A DNA stretch of 64,000 bases from Carettochelys insculpta (lineage: Eukaryota; Chordata; Testudines; Carettochelyidae). Below the pieces are notes generated by a model that was not told where the DNA came from, did not search any database, and was given only the letters and a program-made list of their open reading frames with translations. The DNA lies in NCBI RefSeq assembly GCF_033958435.1, contig NC_134160.1:16045001-16109000 (forward strand), in the 5' to 3' direction. Made by a program: the position numbers and the translations under genes. Shown piece after piece: positions 22,748-33,845 of this stretch; positions within the stretch are counted from its first letter, which is position 1, and every line of letters starts with the position of its first letter.

Positions 22748-24046
22748 ATGGCATCCAGCCAGCCCCCCAAGCACCCACAGGGCACCCCCGCAAGGGGACC
22801 CAGGGCTCCCAGCCTGCCAGCCAGCAGGGGAAGAGGCAGCAGGGCCCCTCCTGGATGGAGGCTGAGATCCGGGACCTGCTGGGGCTCTGGGGCGAGGAGG
22901 AGGTGCTCCAGGTAATGGGAAGCAAGAGGCAGAATGCCGATGCGTTTGCTCGGCTGGCCAACGGCCTGGCTGCCGGGGTCACCCTGCCCGCACTCCTGAT
23001 CACGTCAGTAGTAAGGTAAAGGAGCTGCGAAAGGGTTACGCCTGGGCCCGGGACACGGCCAGCCGATCTGGGGCCGCCCCCGCCGCTTGCCCCTTTTACA
23101 GGGAGCTCAGGGCCATCCTGGGACCCTGGTACACCTCCTCCCCCCCACAGCCACCCTTGACACAGAAGCCGATGAGCCCCAGCAGGTCCCGGAGACAGAG
23201 TCCACCCCGGAGGCCAGCCCTGCACCCCAGGGACCCCCCCAGGAGCCCACCCCGGGACACCGGAGGAGGAGGAGGGGGCCTCCAGCGATGGGGGGCTCCA
23301 GATTGACCTCCCTTCCTGCAGCTCCAGCAGGGCATCCACCTGATGTGTGTCCCCCGACCATGGGAGCGGAGCGTCAGTTATGTACCCCCCTGGTGCACAC
23401 CCCCGGGGTTAAGGGGCGGGGACAAGAGACATGACCAGGGCCCTCCACACACCAGATGACCATGGCCCCGAGGACAGCAGTGGCATGTTCCTCAGAAGAC
23501 TCATCAGCCGCTGCCCCCCAGCAGGCAGTGCCATGCCCCATCCCTGGGGATGGGGGGAGCGGAACCCAGGGTCCCCCGGGGGGCGGGGGTTGAACACCCA
23601 TCATCATCAGCAGCAGCATCTCTGGGGGACGGGGATGGGGAACCAGCAGCAGAGGGGTGGGGGGACAAGGGCCACGCGTCAGGGCCCAGACTAACGGCTG
23701 TCTCCATTCTTCTTCCCCCCTCTGTTCCGCAGCTGCACCATCGGAGGGCCCGGAGACCACTGGCGCGCCGTCTGTGGTCCCGGAGAGCCCACCGGGGCCA
23801 TCCCACCAGGCCAGCCCCTTGGCGGAGCATGGACTAGCCCCAGGACGAGCCCAACAGCAGCGGAGACATCTGCGGGCATCCACGGACCCCCAGCTGCTCG
23901 CCATCCTCCGGCGTCAGCTGGAGGTATCCGAGCGGCGCCTGCAGGTGGAGGAGCGGAGGCTCCATCTCCAGGAGCAAGCGCTGGCCTGGCACCAGGCGGC
24001 TTGGGGGCCTTCATGTGCACCTTCGATGTCATCGCATGGCACTTGA
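22748..24046 (+). pseudogene. Harbinger Myb/SANT-like accessory protein, broken
   Basis: This is the DNA-binding partner gene of PIF/Harbinger elements; in the family the Myb-like protein brings the transposase to the termini and into the nucleus. A likely start is ATG 22748 (MASSQPPKHPQG). After one frameshift near 22830 the trihelix/Myb-like domain reads SWMEAEIRDLLGLWGEEEVL, then NADAFARLA. Another shift near 23010 leads into KVKELRKGYAWARD and CPFYRELRAILGP. A Pro/Glu-rich linker follows. An intron is likely, with an acceptor at ttctgttccgcag (AG 23731-23732). The second exon ends with a coiled-coil rich in Arg/Glu/Leu (ILRRQLEVSERRLQVEERR) and a stop at 24044-24046. At least two frameshifts, so no intact product. 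Confidence 0.75.
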
Positions 24047-24557
24047 CCCCTCCCCGCCGCTCCGCCTGCCATCCCTCCACCATCAGCCGTGCTGGGGCCT
24101 GCCACCAAGGGGGACCATGGGCCTCCGGACTCCGCCCGGCCCTATCTGCCGGTTCTCTCGGCCCCCAAACAGCCTCGACCGGGCCTCCGGCCGAGACGTG
24201 GGTCATGCCCCGCCCCCACACCAGGCGCAGGACAATAGGGGTGCGTGGCCGAGGACGTTGCCCCCCAAGGCCCCCTCCTTTGGACTTATTCCCCCCATCT
24301 TTGTAAATAGTTTTTGTTCTACCCTGTTTTGTACCTGCCCCCCCCATGTACATAGTTCCCCCCTTCTTCTTCTGTTTTAATAATTAATACAAGGTTGCGG
24401 GGTTTTGTTTAAAAAAAATTCCATTTTATTGCACACAAGTATGTGTGGGGGGGTGTGCTCTCGGGTGCTCTGTGGTGTGGGCATGGGGGCAAGGAGTGTT
24501 GTGGAGGATGGGGGGGTGTGCAGTGGGTGGCTCACCTGCAGCTGGCCCTGCCTGTGT

Positions 24558-25898
24558 TCACCCCTCAGCCTGGTCAAAATGGGCCCGCAGGGCCTCCCAG
24601 ACCCGGATCCCCTCAGGGTTGACCCGGCGACTGGGGCAGCGGGTGGCTGGACGTTGGCCCTGCCAGCCTCCACAGCCCAGCCCTGGAAGAAGGCCTCTCC
24701 CTTGCTCTCCACCAGGTTGTGGAGTGCGCTGCATGCGCCCACAACCTGGGGGATGTTGGTGAGGCCTGCATCCAGGCGGGTGAGGAGACACCTCCAGCGC
24801 CCTTTGAGTCGGCGGAAAGTGCGCTTGACCACCTGGCGCGCATGGGTCAAGTGCGTGTTGAAGCGCTCCTGGCTGGCTGTGACATGGCCCGTGTAAGGGT
24901 GCATGAGCCAGGGCCGGAGGGGGTACACCGCGTCTGCAATGATGCAGCGGGGCATGGTGGTGTCCCCCACAGGGATCTCCCGCTGGGGGATGTAGGTCTC
25001 CTCCTTCAGCTGGCAGCACAGGCCTGAATTTCTGAACACCCGGGCGTCGTGGGTGCTGCCAGGCCAGCCCACATAAATGTCCAAGAGGCGGCCCAGGCTG
25101 TCCACCAAGGCCTGGAGGACCACAGAATGGTATCCCTTCCTATTGAGGAAGCGTCCTCTGCTGTGCTCCAGGGCACGGATGGGGATATGGGTCCCATCCA
25201 GAGCCCCAAAGCAATTTGGGAAGCCCAGGCTGGCAAACCCCGCGATGGCAGCATCCGGGTCCCCAAGCCGCATGAGCCTATGGAGGAGCAGGGCATTGAC
25301 TGCGCGGACGACCTGCAGGGGAAGGACATGAGAGAGCACCGGTGAGGGGTGTGCAGGGTGTGCCTGGCCCTCCCCCCCGGGCTCCCCCCCACCCCCCTGG
25401 GTCCTCTTACCTCCATGAGGACAGCCCCGACGGTGGCCTTGCCCACGCCGAACTGCTGCCCTATGGATCGGTAGCTGTCTGGAGCGGCCAGCTTCCAGAC
25501 AGCGATGCCGACCCGTTTCTCTACAGTGAGGGCACATCGCATGGGGGTGTCCTGGTGCTGCAAGGCAGGGGTGAGCCACTGGCAGAGCTCCAGGAATGTC
25601 TGCCGGCTCATGCGGAAGTTCCGGAGCCAGTGGTCGTTGTCCCACTCGCCGAGCACCAGCCGCTCCCACCAGTCCGTGCTCGTGGGGTATCTCCACAGCC
25701 GGCGGCGTGTGCGGCGGGGGCGGGGTGGGCTGAGAGGGCAGCAAGGTCTGGGGCTGCTCCCTCATCCCCTGAGGACAGCTCATCTTCCTCAAATAAAAGA
25801 TGGTCAGCTGCCTCCTGCATGGCACTGAGCAGGGCAACCACTGCTTCTCCACGGTCAGGTGTGTGGGCCTCTGGCTGCTGCTGCTGCTGGGGGTCCAT
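24558..25898 (-). pseudogene. Harbinger DDE transposase, spliced, inactive
   Basis: HARBI1-like nuclease (DDE_Tnp_4 type) that cuts and inserts the element. The start is probably ATG 25898 (MDPQQQQQPEAHT). Exon 1 carries the helix-turn-helix part (FRMSRQTFLELCQWL, then YRSIGQQFGVGKATVGAVL). A 98-bp intron with canonical ends lies at 25410-25313 (gag|gtaaga ... ctgcag|gtc) and joins VLMEV to VRAVNALL in frame. Exon 2 contains the first Asp (FGALDGTHIPIR), the second Asp (WPGSTHDARVF), IIADAVYPLRPWLMHPY, and VVKRTFRRLKGRW. In that last block the family has the catalytic Glu where this copy has Lys (codon at 24826-24824). Frameshifts occur near 25705 and 24624. Beyond the latter the C terminus reads NPEGIRVWEALRAHFDQ, with the stop near 24558. 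Confidence 0.85.
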
Positions 25899-26404
25899 GC
25901 TGCTTACACGGGGTGTGTGTGCTTGTGGCTCTGCAGACCGCGTGCTGGGCAGGCTGAGTGTGTCTGGGAGGGGCCCTTTAAGGGAGCAGCTAGCTGTTGC
26001 CCCGGAAGTGCTAGTCCACCCTGTGACCCTGTCTGCAGCTGTTCCTGGCACCCTTATTTCAATTTGGGCCACTTTGGTGTGTAGACGCTCCCCTGCAGTG
26101 TCTACTTCGATGTAGTGCTGTCCAACGTCGATGTTCAACGTCGACGGCACCAGCCCTGGAGGATGTGTAGACGGTATTCGTCGAAATAGCTTATTTCAAT
26201 TTAGCTACATTCAAATAAGCTATTTCGATGTAGCATCCCAGGGTAGACATAGCTACAGAGTACAGCAGGTTGCTTCCTTGAGCAGTGAGGCACAGCTCAC
26301 CCTGCTCCTTTCAGCTGCTAGACCCAAATTAGATCCCTCCCTGCAGAGCCCCCAGCCCGCAAACAGGACTAGAACCCTTCTCTCCCCCAACTTGTTAAAG
26401 TGAT

Positions 26405-26575
26405 CACTTGCAGTTCCAACCCAGTCTTCAATACAGCACATTGGCCTTTACCTCTCTGCACCTCAGTGTTGCTCTCTGTAAAATGGAGATAATGACATGA
26501 CTGTGCTGTCCCTCCCAAGGAGGTTGTCAGACTTTCACACACAGCTATAAGGTGTGCACTCTGTGTATTTTGTAC
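26405..26575 (+). repeat. MIR-like CORE-SINE remnant
   Basis: Diverged plus-strand MIR pattern: 'ctctctgcacctcagtgttg', 'ctctgtaaaatggagataat', then a reduced tail. It sits between the Harbinger and the CR1 copy. Confidence 0.6.
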
Positions 26576-26608
26576 CTTGTTCAGCACCATGCATACTGGG
26601 AGGAGGGT

Positions 26609-27042
26609 TCATAGAATCACAGGGCTGGAAGGGACCTCAGGAGGTCATCTAGTCCAGGCCCCCTGCTTCAAGCAGGATCAACCCCAACTAAGTCATCCCA
26701 GCCAGGACCTTGTCCAGCCGGGACTTAAAAACCTCCAGGGATGGAGAATCCACCACCTCTCTAGGCAACGCATTCCAATGCTTCACCACCCGCCTGGTGA
26801 AGAAGTTTTTCCTAATATCTAACCTACACCTCTCCCTCTTCAACTTCTGACCATTTCTCCTTGTTCTGCCATCTGACACCACTGAGAACAGTTTCTCACC
26901 CTCCTCTTTAGAGCTCCCCTTCAGGAAGTTGAAGGCTGCTATTATATCACCTCTAAGTCTTCTCTTCTGTAAACTAAACAAGCCCAAATCCCTCAGCCTC
27001 TCCTCATAGGTCTTGTGCTCCAGCCCCTTAAGCATTTTTGTT
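26609..27042 (-). mobile_element. CR1 LINE, 5'-truncated 3' end
   Basis: On the minus strand it encodes the end of a CR1 reverse transcriptase ([36 protein letters not shown], then [20 protein letters not shown]) and ends with the CR1 3' UTR 'ctggaagggacc... tgattctatga'-type tail at 26609-26640. The frame is open over 115 codons, suggesting a modest age. Truncation at the 5' side is typical of target-primed insertion. Confidence 0.9.
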
Positions 27043-30000
27043 ACTACAGTTGGCTGATTGTGTCAAAAGACTGGGGTTTAAGGTGCCCCCAACAATAGAG
27101 GGGGAGATCCCACCTCAAACTCCCACCTCCCTGGTTCTCGTTGGTAAAATTTTTCCAAACATCAAACATTTTTGTTTGCGTGTTTGGCCAGAAAAAGGCT
27201 TTTTGACTGCATGGAAATTGACACTAAAGATGTCCAGTTTCGGTTGCTTCTCCATCGGGGGAGGGGCATGTGTTGGGGATGTTTCATGAAATGAAAAGCT
27301 GAAAAATATCAAAAAATGTAGAAAAGACCAGACTGATCTCAATCGGAATTGTTTTGCATGAAAGCCCCTCCCGGTCCCATTTTGCCCCCAAGCCTCACTG
27401 CCGTCTCGCCAGCACGATCTCATCCATGGCTCTAATTTGGAGAGGGCTCAGGAAAGCAGAAGAGAAGCAAGAGATATAGTACTGGGCTTGTGTAATGCCA
27501 CCAGGCAGAACTGAACCTGGGCTCTCAGCAGGAGACCCTGGTGTCTGAGCGAACAGCCGGCTGGCACTCAGCAGAGGCTGCAGAGAAGACTAATTCTTTC
27601 TCTGTCAGTTGTCAAAGTGCCAATGCCATGGGACAGTGACCCCCCACCCAGATGAGTGTGTGTTACAGCTGCAGTCCCAAAATCCTGATTCTCCCCGAGC
27701 ACGCAGAACCCTTCTGATACCAGCGCAAGCCAGTCCATGTGGCAGGCAGAGCAACTCCCCAGGAACCCTGGGAGCTCTTCCGTCAAGGGAAAGAATGAAG
27801 CCAGCAGCATCCTGCTCCACCCACTCTGGCCAGACCTCCTGGGCATGCCATCAAGCCTGACTCGTCCATCATATTGACAGAACACAATGGAACAGCCTAG
27901 GCCTGACCTTTGCCCTTGGGGAATGGTGGGAGATTGTGGACCAAGGAGTCTGGTGCAGTCACAACCAACCAGCAGCAGACTGAGGTCTCCAGGGGCACCA
28001 CAGCTGTTTTATCTCAGCCATCTCCATCACACTTTTCCTGGAGAACCAACATGGTCCCAGGCAATAACTGGCCTGTGACAGAAGATGGTTTTCCTCCCAC
28101 AGAGGACCTCTGCCCTTACCAGCTTCTGCCAGCCCCTGTGAGGTGTTAAGGCATAACAACAACTGGAAATAATCCAGGAGAAGGTCACGGGGTCAGACTA
28201 CAAGGCCCCAGCTCTTGCAACCTTTCTCGCTCTAAGGGAGGCCAGACTGACCATGAAGAAGTGACTCCTCCACCCAGTGCCCCGCCTGGGCTGGATGCTG
28301 GGTGGAGGGAAAAGTGGCATGTGCAAAGGGTAACCCCTCCCAGGCCTTCCAGTGCTTGTGGATCTGTCACTGCTCAGTCCCAGTCTGACCCACACCTGCC
28401 AACTACCTGCAGGCTGAGCTCTGCACTGCACATGGGCTATTCTGCAGGGTCCACCAGACCCTGTCCCCTCCCTGAGCACTGGTCCCCCGACCCAAGAATC
28501 CTCTGGGGTTACAGAGGCAAAGCTGTGAAAGGGCACAAACCAAACACCTGTCTACATCCCACCGCAGGAGAGTCTGTTAACTTTCTGCCTTTGGGTCATA
28601 ATGTCCCAACTTCCCATGATGATACTAGCAAGAGAAACAGCCACATCCCCACATCCTCCCTCTGCCCCTCACATCCAGCATCCTGGAGTCACTGGCACCC
28701 CTTCCCTGCAGCTGCCGAGCGCCTTATCATGCTGCCAGCAGCCAGGTACAGGGAAATCTTGCAGTCAGCAGGACAGAGGCCTGTTCTTAGAGGAAGGAAG
28801 TTGACTGGAAAGACAACAGCCAAGTGGCGGTTAGCAGCTGGGACTGGGTGTTTTTGTGACATAGATGTAATTCATAGCATTGAACAACCTATCAGAACAA
28901 GATGAAATAATCCTTTTAGCCCACTTATTGGCAAACCAACCTATGATGGGAAAGCAGCTCGCTGGGCTACAGGGACAGCAAAAGCTCTTTATTCCAAACC
29001 ATGATGCAAATCGGCCTGGAGTAGCCATCTGCAAACCCCCATCCCTGCCTCTTACAGTGCAAGCAGAAAACAAAAGCAATTAAAACAGGCAGGTAGCTCC
29101 AGCCCTGCCACTGCCTGCAGTTCTTTGGGCAGCTGGTGAGAGCTCAGGCTGCTGCACTTCTTGGAGAGAAAGCAACTCGTTTATTCACAGCCAATTTCTA
29201 GGGCCTTGCCATATGGGAGGTACTGCCCAGGCCCACTCTGTGGCTTGGGTTGACTGTCTGTGTCCCAGCAGAGTGTTTAACCAACACTGTGCCAGGTCGG
29301 CTTTCTCACCCCCTCGCTGCCAGGCTGCTGCAGAGGTGTCTGAGGCTGTCGGTGACTTTGGACTTAGTACAAGCAGTACAGGCCGGTGTCATAAGATTTG
29401 TAGGTTCCCACCCCACAGGAGCATTGTTTCCGAGCCCTCAGATTTCTTGCAGATTGGAGCAGGTCAGGGAATTCGCTTTCTACATGGCTGAGTCAGGCAG
29501 TACACACGAATAGGCCTCTGGCCATAGTGATGATAGTGCGACGCAGCAAGGCCCCAGCAGAGAATGGGTTAACGAGGCTTTTCCTGGCCACCACCAATCC
29601 AGCTTTTAGGCAAGGTTCCCTCTAGGGTAGTAGGAGACACTGCAGGAACCAGCATCAAGGGAGGGGGTTTGGCCTCTCCCTGGACCCCATTCACTGCTCC
29701 AGAAGCCTAGAGGGGCCAGCAGCTGGTGCCAGGAATACTCCGCGGATGCTTTTGCAAGTCTCCACCAGGGTGTGCTGGGGGCAGGGCCAGAGGCACGTCA
29801 GGGCTGGTAGGCAACATCTCCACAGTACACTGCAATGGAGACTCAGAGACTTTCCTCAAAGGTGGCTGCAAATTACAGCACCCCTGGAGCCAATCTAATT
29901 TACAGCAGAAGTTGGCTTGGTCCCCAGAGCAACTCAGGATCCCAGGGCAGCTGAAAGTCTGCTTTGCCCCAGGCTGCACTTCCTATATGGCGGCCTGGGG

Positions 30001-30095
30001 GGCGCAGCATGGCGTCCCAGCCCAGCAGGAGGTAGGGGTGGGAAGAGCAGACACAGCAGAGATGCCAAAGAGCAGGAAGTACAAATTCCAGCACC
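27043..30095. other. No gene seen
   Basis: Several overlapping frames occur on both strands, none with a recognisable domain. The sequence is mixed unique DNA. Small tRNA-like remnants may be present near 27480-27560 (gaacctgggctctcagcagg) but are too decayed to call. Confidence 0.4.
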
Positions 30096-30099
30096 ACTG

Positions 30100-30645
30100 A
30101 TAGGGTGACCAGACCTCCGCAGGCCAAATACAGGACAGGGGGATGAGCTGGTGTCCTGGCAAAAATGGGACGGATGGGCACCCTGCCAGTCAGGGGGCGA
30201 CTGCCCTGTGGGGCTCCATGGCTGCGGGGGACAGCAGCAGCTCCCAGCTTCCCCAGGCTGTGGGCAGTTGGGAGCCAGGTGGCAGCTGCGCTGGTCCAGC
30301 TCCTGCTTGTCCGAGCCACAGGGAGCCGGATCCACGCCAGCAGTGTCTGTGCGCTCCTGGGTCCCCACAGCTCGGGAGCCAGGAGCCAGGTGGCAGCCAT
30401 GCAGTGCAGAGCAGGATCCGGGCCAGCAGTGCAAGTTATCCTCCCAGCTTCCCTGAGGCACAGGGAGCTGGGAACCTGGCAGAAGCCATGCTGGTCAGCT
30501 CTGGCTCCCCAAGGCTCAGGGAGCCAGGAGCCAGCAAATATGGGGCAATTAGCCCCTTTTTAGAAATAAATCAGGACGCCTTCCTGGCGCCCGAAATGTG
30601 GGGGCTGTCCCACCCAATACGGGACAGATGGTCACTGGAACCACT
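30100..30645. mobile_element. MITE-like element with TGACCAGA/TGGTCAC ends
   Basis: The left end 'agggtgaccagacctccgca' (30103) and the right end, reading 'agtgaccatctgtcccgtat' on the complementary strand (about 30640), form diverged terminal inverted repeats. The phrases 'caaatacaggacag' and 'ccaatacgggacag' lie symmetrically inside. This layout matches a common turtle nonautonomous DNA transposon. The middle contains several near-duplicate blocks around 'gggagccaggagccag' (30370-30540). It has no coding capacity. Confidence 0.65.
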
Positions 30646-31465
30646 GCTAACTTTTCCAGTGCTGTCTGGATAGGCATGTGGAACTGCACAGGTTCACCAT
30701 GAATGAATAAGCAAATGTCTATTCCAGCTAATATTTCAGTGATTTCATAGAATTTGCTCCCCATCTTCTAATCAATGTGGAATTCACTGGGCCCTCATGA
30801 ATGGACCATTATTCAGCATACTGCTATTGAATCAATACAAAAATTAAAATGCATTCACGCCTTCTTTCTTAGTTGCTTTCTTACCTCAGCCTATAGCTAA
30901 AAGCACTGCAGATTACAAAATCTATCATCATTTAACCTTTGTAGCTTGCAAACTTCAGAATTAACAAAAGTAGAAATCTATACAGTTTCTCTTGTAATTT
31001 AATTAGTTTTCAATTAAACAGAGACTAAATATAATCTAACCCTGGAATAGAGCAAATAATTGTTTTCCATTATTTTAGAAATTATCAGTTGCTCATAGTA
31101 GCTATCAGACTTCCTAATGTACCTTGTGAGCTCTATTCAAAGGGAGAAAAGAGAATGAATGCATCATTGTAATTAGTGATGGACAGGTATGAGGGAAGAG
31201 TGAGAATGGGAGTCAGTGAGACCTAGTAGATAGATGCTTGGACACCTGGTTTCTAGTCCTGGCTCTAGTGCAGGAAAATGACCTTTGGCTGGATCTGAAT
31301 CTCTTTGCTTCAGACCCGAAAAGGTATTTGAAACTAGTGGAAGATAGGAGTCTAAAATACCTTTGAGAATTTGGTCCTTAATTTTCCTTCTGTAAAATGG
31401 GGTGATACTCACATAACCAGAGCAATTTAGGGCTGGATGGGACCCAAAGAAGTAATCTAATCGGG
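30646..31465. other. A/T-rich unique DNA with a weak MIR-like remnant
   Basis: From 30780 to 31180 the sequence is A/T rich, repeat free and without frames; a conserved noncoding element is possible. From 31205 to 31420 fragments such as 'ccttctgtaaaatggggtga' suggest a MIR-like SINE in plus orientation. Confidence 0.4.
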
Positions 31466-31467
31466 TA

Positions 31468-31776
31468 TTCCTCAACCATTCCAAGATGTAGGCCTTGCAA
31501 GAGCCTGATTTTTCTTGCTCAGCCCAAGTTTCACATCACTTAAAAGGTATTTGCTTACAAAATCAGAAGTAAAAATAAAAAATTGTCATAGCACATTACT
31601 ATGGAACAATGGCTTCCTTTCACTCTTTGTCTGCATGAGGTTGTAGTTTGAACTGACTTTGCTAGTACTTTTTATGCAGCCTGTTGTAAAACCAGGCAAA
31701 TCTCTAGATGAGTTGATCTGTCCCCTGACATCTGCATATGCCTGGGGTATGTGGCATGTATTAAGAACCTCTCATC
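31468..31776. mobile_element. Nonautonomous hAT-like remnant
   Basis: The block 'gatttttcttgctcagccca' (31509), 'tttcacatcacttaaaaggt', 'cttacaaaatcagaagtaaa', 'gtttgaactgactttgctag' and 'ttgtaaaaccaggcaaatct' is a body I recognise from a frequent turtle hAT-like repeat that normally ends in 'tctcaacc' termini; 'attcctcaacc' at 31465 fits. Diverged and noncoding. Confidence 0.5.
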
Positions 31777-31849
31777 TAGTCCAGGCCCCAGCACTGAGGC
31801 AGGATTAAGTATAACTCTAATATTACCAGTCTGTCTTCCCAGCATTCAC

Positions 31850-32095
31850 CACGATGTAGGCAAGAGAACTTGCCCTTGTCTTGCAGCTGAAGTGCAGAGA
31901 TGAGGTCACACAACAAGCCAGAGAAAGGAAATTCACCCCAGATCTCTCTGTCCCTTGCTCTAGCCAGATCATTTCTCACCTCCTTTCCCCTGTTAAGCAA
32001 TGGGAGAGGCAGAGTCTAATGGTTAGACCAGGGAAGCCAGAAGATCTGGATTCTACTCCTGGCCATGCTACCAACTCCTGATGGCCTTTTGCTTT
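31850..32095 (-). repeat. MIR/tRNA-derived SINE remnants
   Basis: The left part (aagagaacttgcccttgtct ... gaggtcacacaacaagccag) reads as a MIR core on the minus strand. The right part (gagtctaatggttagaccag ... ggattctactcctggccatg) looks like a tRNA-derived head on plus. Two short, old pieces lie side by side. Confidence 0.45.
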
Positions 32096-32564
32096 GTGCT
32101 TGTGGGCAGAGTTGTGTCTTCCAAAGAGCAGGTAACAGCGCGTGTGCGCGCGTGTGAAGCTCTCAGATAGGTGTGTTACCTGCCTTTTTGATTTGTTATG
32201 ATATAAGAAACTGCCTTCTTCTGTGCAGCATTCGGTGGTTTCCTTACAGCACGACGTTCGTCAGCAGTTCAATGATCGAGTGCCCGTTTGGCCTCTGAAA
32301 GGGGTGACGCCAGCCACTTGATGTGCAGCGTCCCCAGGCTGACTGGGCAGGCTTGGTTAGCTCTCAGACACAGCAGAAAAGAGCAGGGAGGAGGTTTTCA
32401 TTGGTGTTTGCAGGAGACCCATGTGGGAGCTGTGTTGCATCTTTCATAAGCTGCCAACCTGATTTCATGGGGGCTTGGAAACTTGGCCTCTCTTGAGGGA
32501 GTGTCCGCAGCAGCCTGAGGTTGGGGGATGCTGATGTTTTCTTTGCAGCCTTTACAGTAGCGCA

Positions 32565-33345
32565 GTGGTTCCCGAATGGAGTTCTGCGGAGCCCCAGGGT
32601 TCCAGGAAGTAAAACTAAGGGTTCTGCGAGAAAATGAGGGGGGGCGGCAAGCTGCAGCTCCAGCCGTGCATGCAGTTTTAAGGAGACATTTGCGGCTCTG
32701 GATGCTGCCACTGCTGAGTCCTCTGCAGCTCCCTGCCCTGCCACCACTGAAACAGTAAAACTAAATTTAATTGGTTTAATTGACGGCAGGAGGGATCCAG
32801 CCATTGAACCAATTGAATTCAGTTCCATTATTTCAGCGGCGACAGGGCAGGAAGCTGCAGAGAGCCCCGCACTCACAGAGTAGCCGGCGCAAGTGCAATG
32901 GGAGCAGGGCGAGGGGAGCCAGTGGCTATCCAGAAGGGGAGCCAGATGGGACCTGTGGTTCCTGTGTTGTCCTCGCCTTTCATTAGCTGTGGCTGGCCTC
33001 TTGCGCTGCCATAGGGCGGCCAATGACATCGGGCCCTCAGGACTGGAGTCGGAGGAGCAGCAGCGGCTAAGGTAGGTTCGTCTGCCATGTTGGATGAGGT
33101 AGCGGGAGGAGCTACCCCTTGGATGGAGTTTGTTCATGTGGGGTTAGGTTGGGGGCCTCTTTGGGTGGATGTGTTAGTCCCAGAAGCCGGTGTGGGGCTG
33201 AGAAGGGTTAAACCTGGGGATGCAGCAGCAGGTTTGGGTCTGAGAGGGGCTAGGCTGTGTACAAGACTGTTGTTAGGGGTTCTGCAAATTTATTTCGAAT
33301 TCAAAGGGGGTTCCGTGGCCAAACAAAATGTGAAATGCTGCCCTA
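32565..33345. mobile_element. hAT-like element (ggttccgtgg family)
   Basis: The left end 'cagtggttcccgaatggagt' (about 32568) with 'tctgcggagccccagggttc' and the right end 'gggttctgcaaatttatttc' to 'ggttccgtggccaaacaaaa' (33277-33330) have the layout of a frequent vertebrate hAT-derived repeat with CAGTGGTTCCC termini. The middle is unrelated GC-rich filler without coding potential. Confidence 0.6.
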
Positions 33346-33845
33346 GCGGGTCTCTCTGCAAGGACGTTTGCATCATCCATCCATCTGCACATCTTCCGTA
33401 GGTAAGGGGGCTGCTTGACGTCACTCACCCCTGCTCCCCCAGCCCTCAAATGTCTGGTGCTACAGGGTGAGGTCAGAGAAGAAGTCTGACTAAAGACTAA
33501 ATTGAAATGAAAAGAAAGCACATAGGTAGTTCTAACTTCACTAGGAAACTTAACACAAATAGTTGTTCTCATGTCAGGCAAACTCTTCAACCCAGAGCTG
33601 TTATTTTTCTCAGATTTGGGACACCAGCCTTTCAGAGTTCTTCGCTCCTCTTAGGGTGTTTCAGGCAGTTTCCAAGGCAGGCTGAAGACAAAATTCAATG
33701 GCTTCCCATTGCTTCAACAGCCTTTTTCCCAGAGTGGGAAAAGCTGTTTTACAACCCCCCTTCCCAGGGAAAAACACTGGATCAAAATGGCTTTCAGTGC
33801 CAAATGGTATGGTCATGGCTTTCCAGCACCAATCATCTTCTAGAC

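Larger units (their letters stand above)
22314..26254 (+). mobile_element. Full-length PIF/Harbinger transposon, TSD ACA
   Basis: The element spans 3941 bp between terminal inverted repeats (agccgcgtctacactacc at left; right end reads agctatgtctaccctggg on minus) and is flanked by ACA at 22311-22313 and 26255-26257. It carries the two genes expected of an autonomous PIF/Harbinger: a Myb/SANT-like DNA-binding protein on plus and a DDE transposase on minus, arranged tail to tail with both ends near 24.4 kb. Subterminal TTCGAAGTAG-like palindromes fill the first and last 250 bases. It inserted directly next to the LINE 3' end. Frameshifts in both genes show it is inactive. Confidence 0.9.

Noticed and set aside
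22602..24353. Minus-strand ORFs of 245 and 220 residues in the Harbinger
   Set aside because: Shadows of the Myb-like gene on plus; composition-driven.
25342..26115. Plus-strand ORF of 257 residues over the transposase
   Set aside because: Antisense shadow of the transposase exons, including its intron.
32364..33137. Minus ORF of 257 residues
   Set aside because: Lies within the hAT-like element at 32565-33345; no transposase motif.
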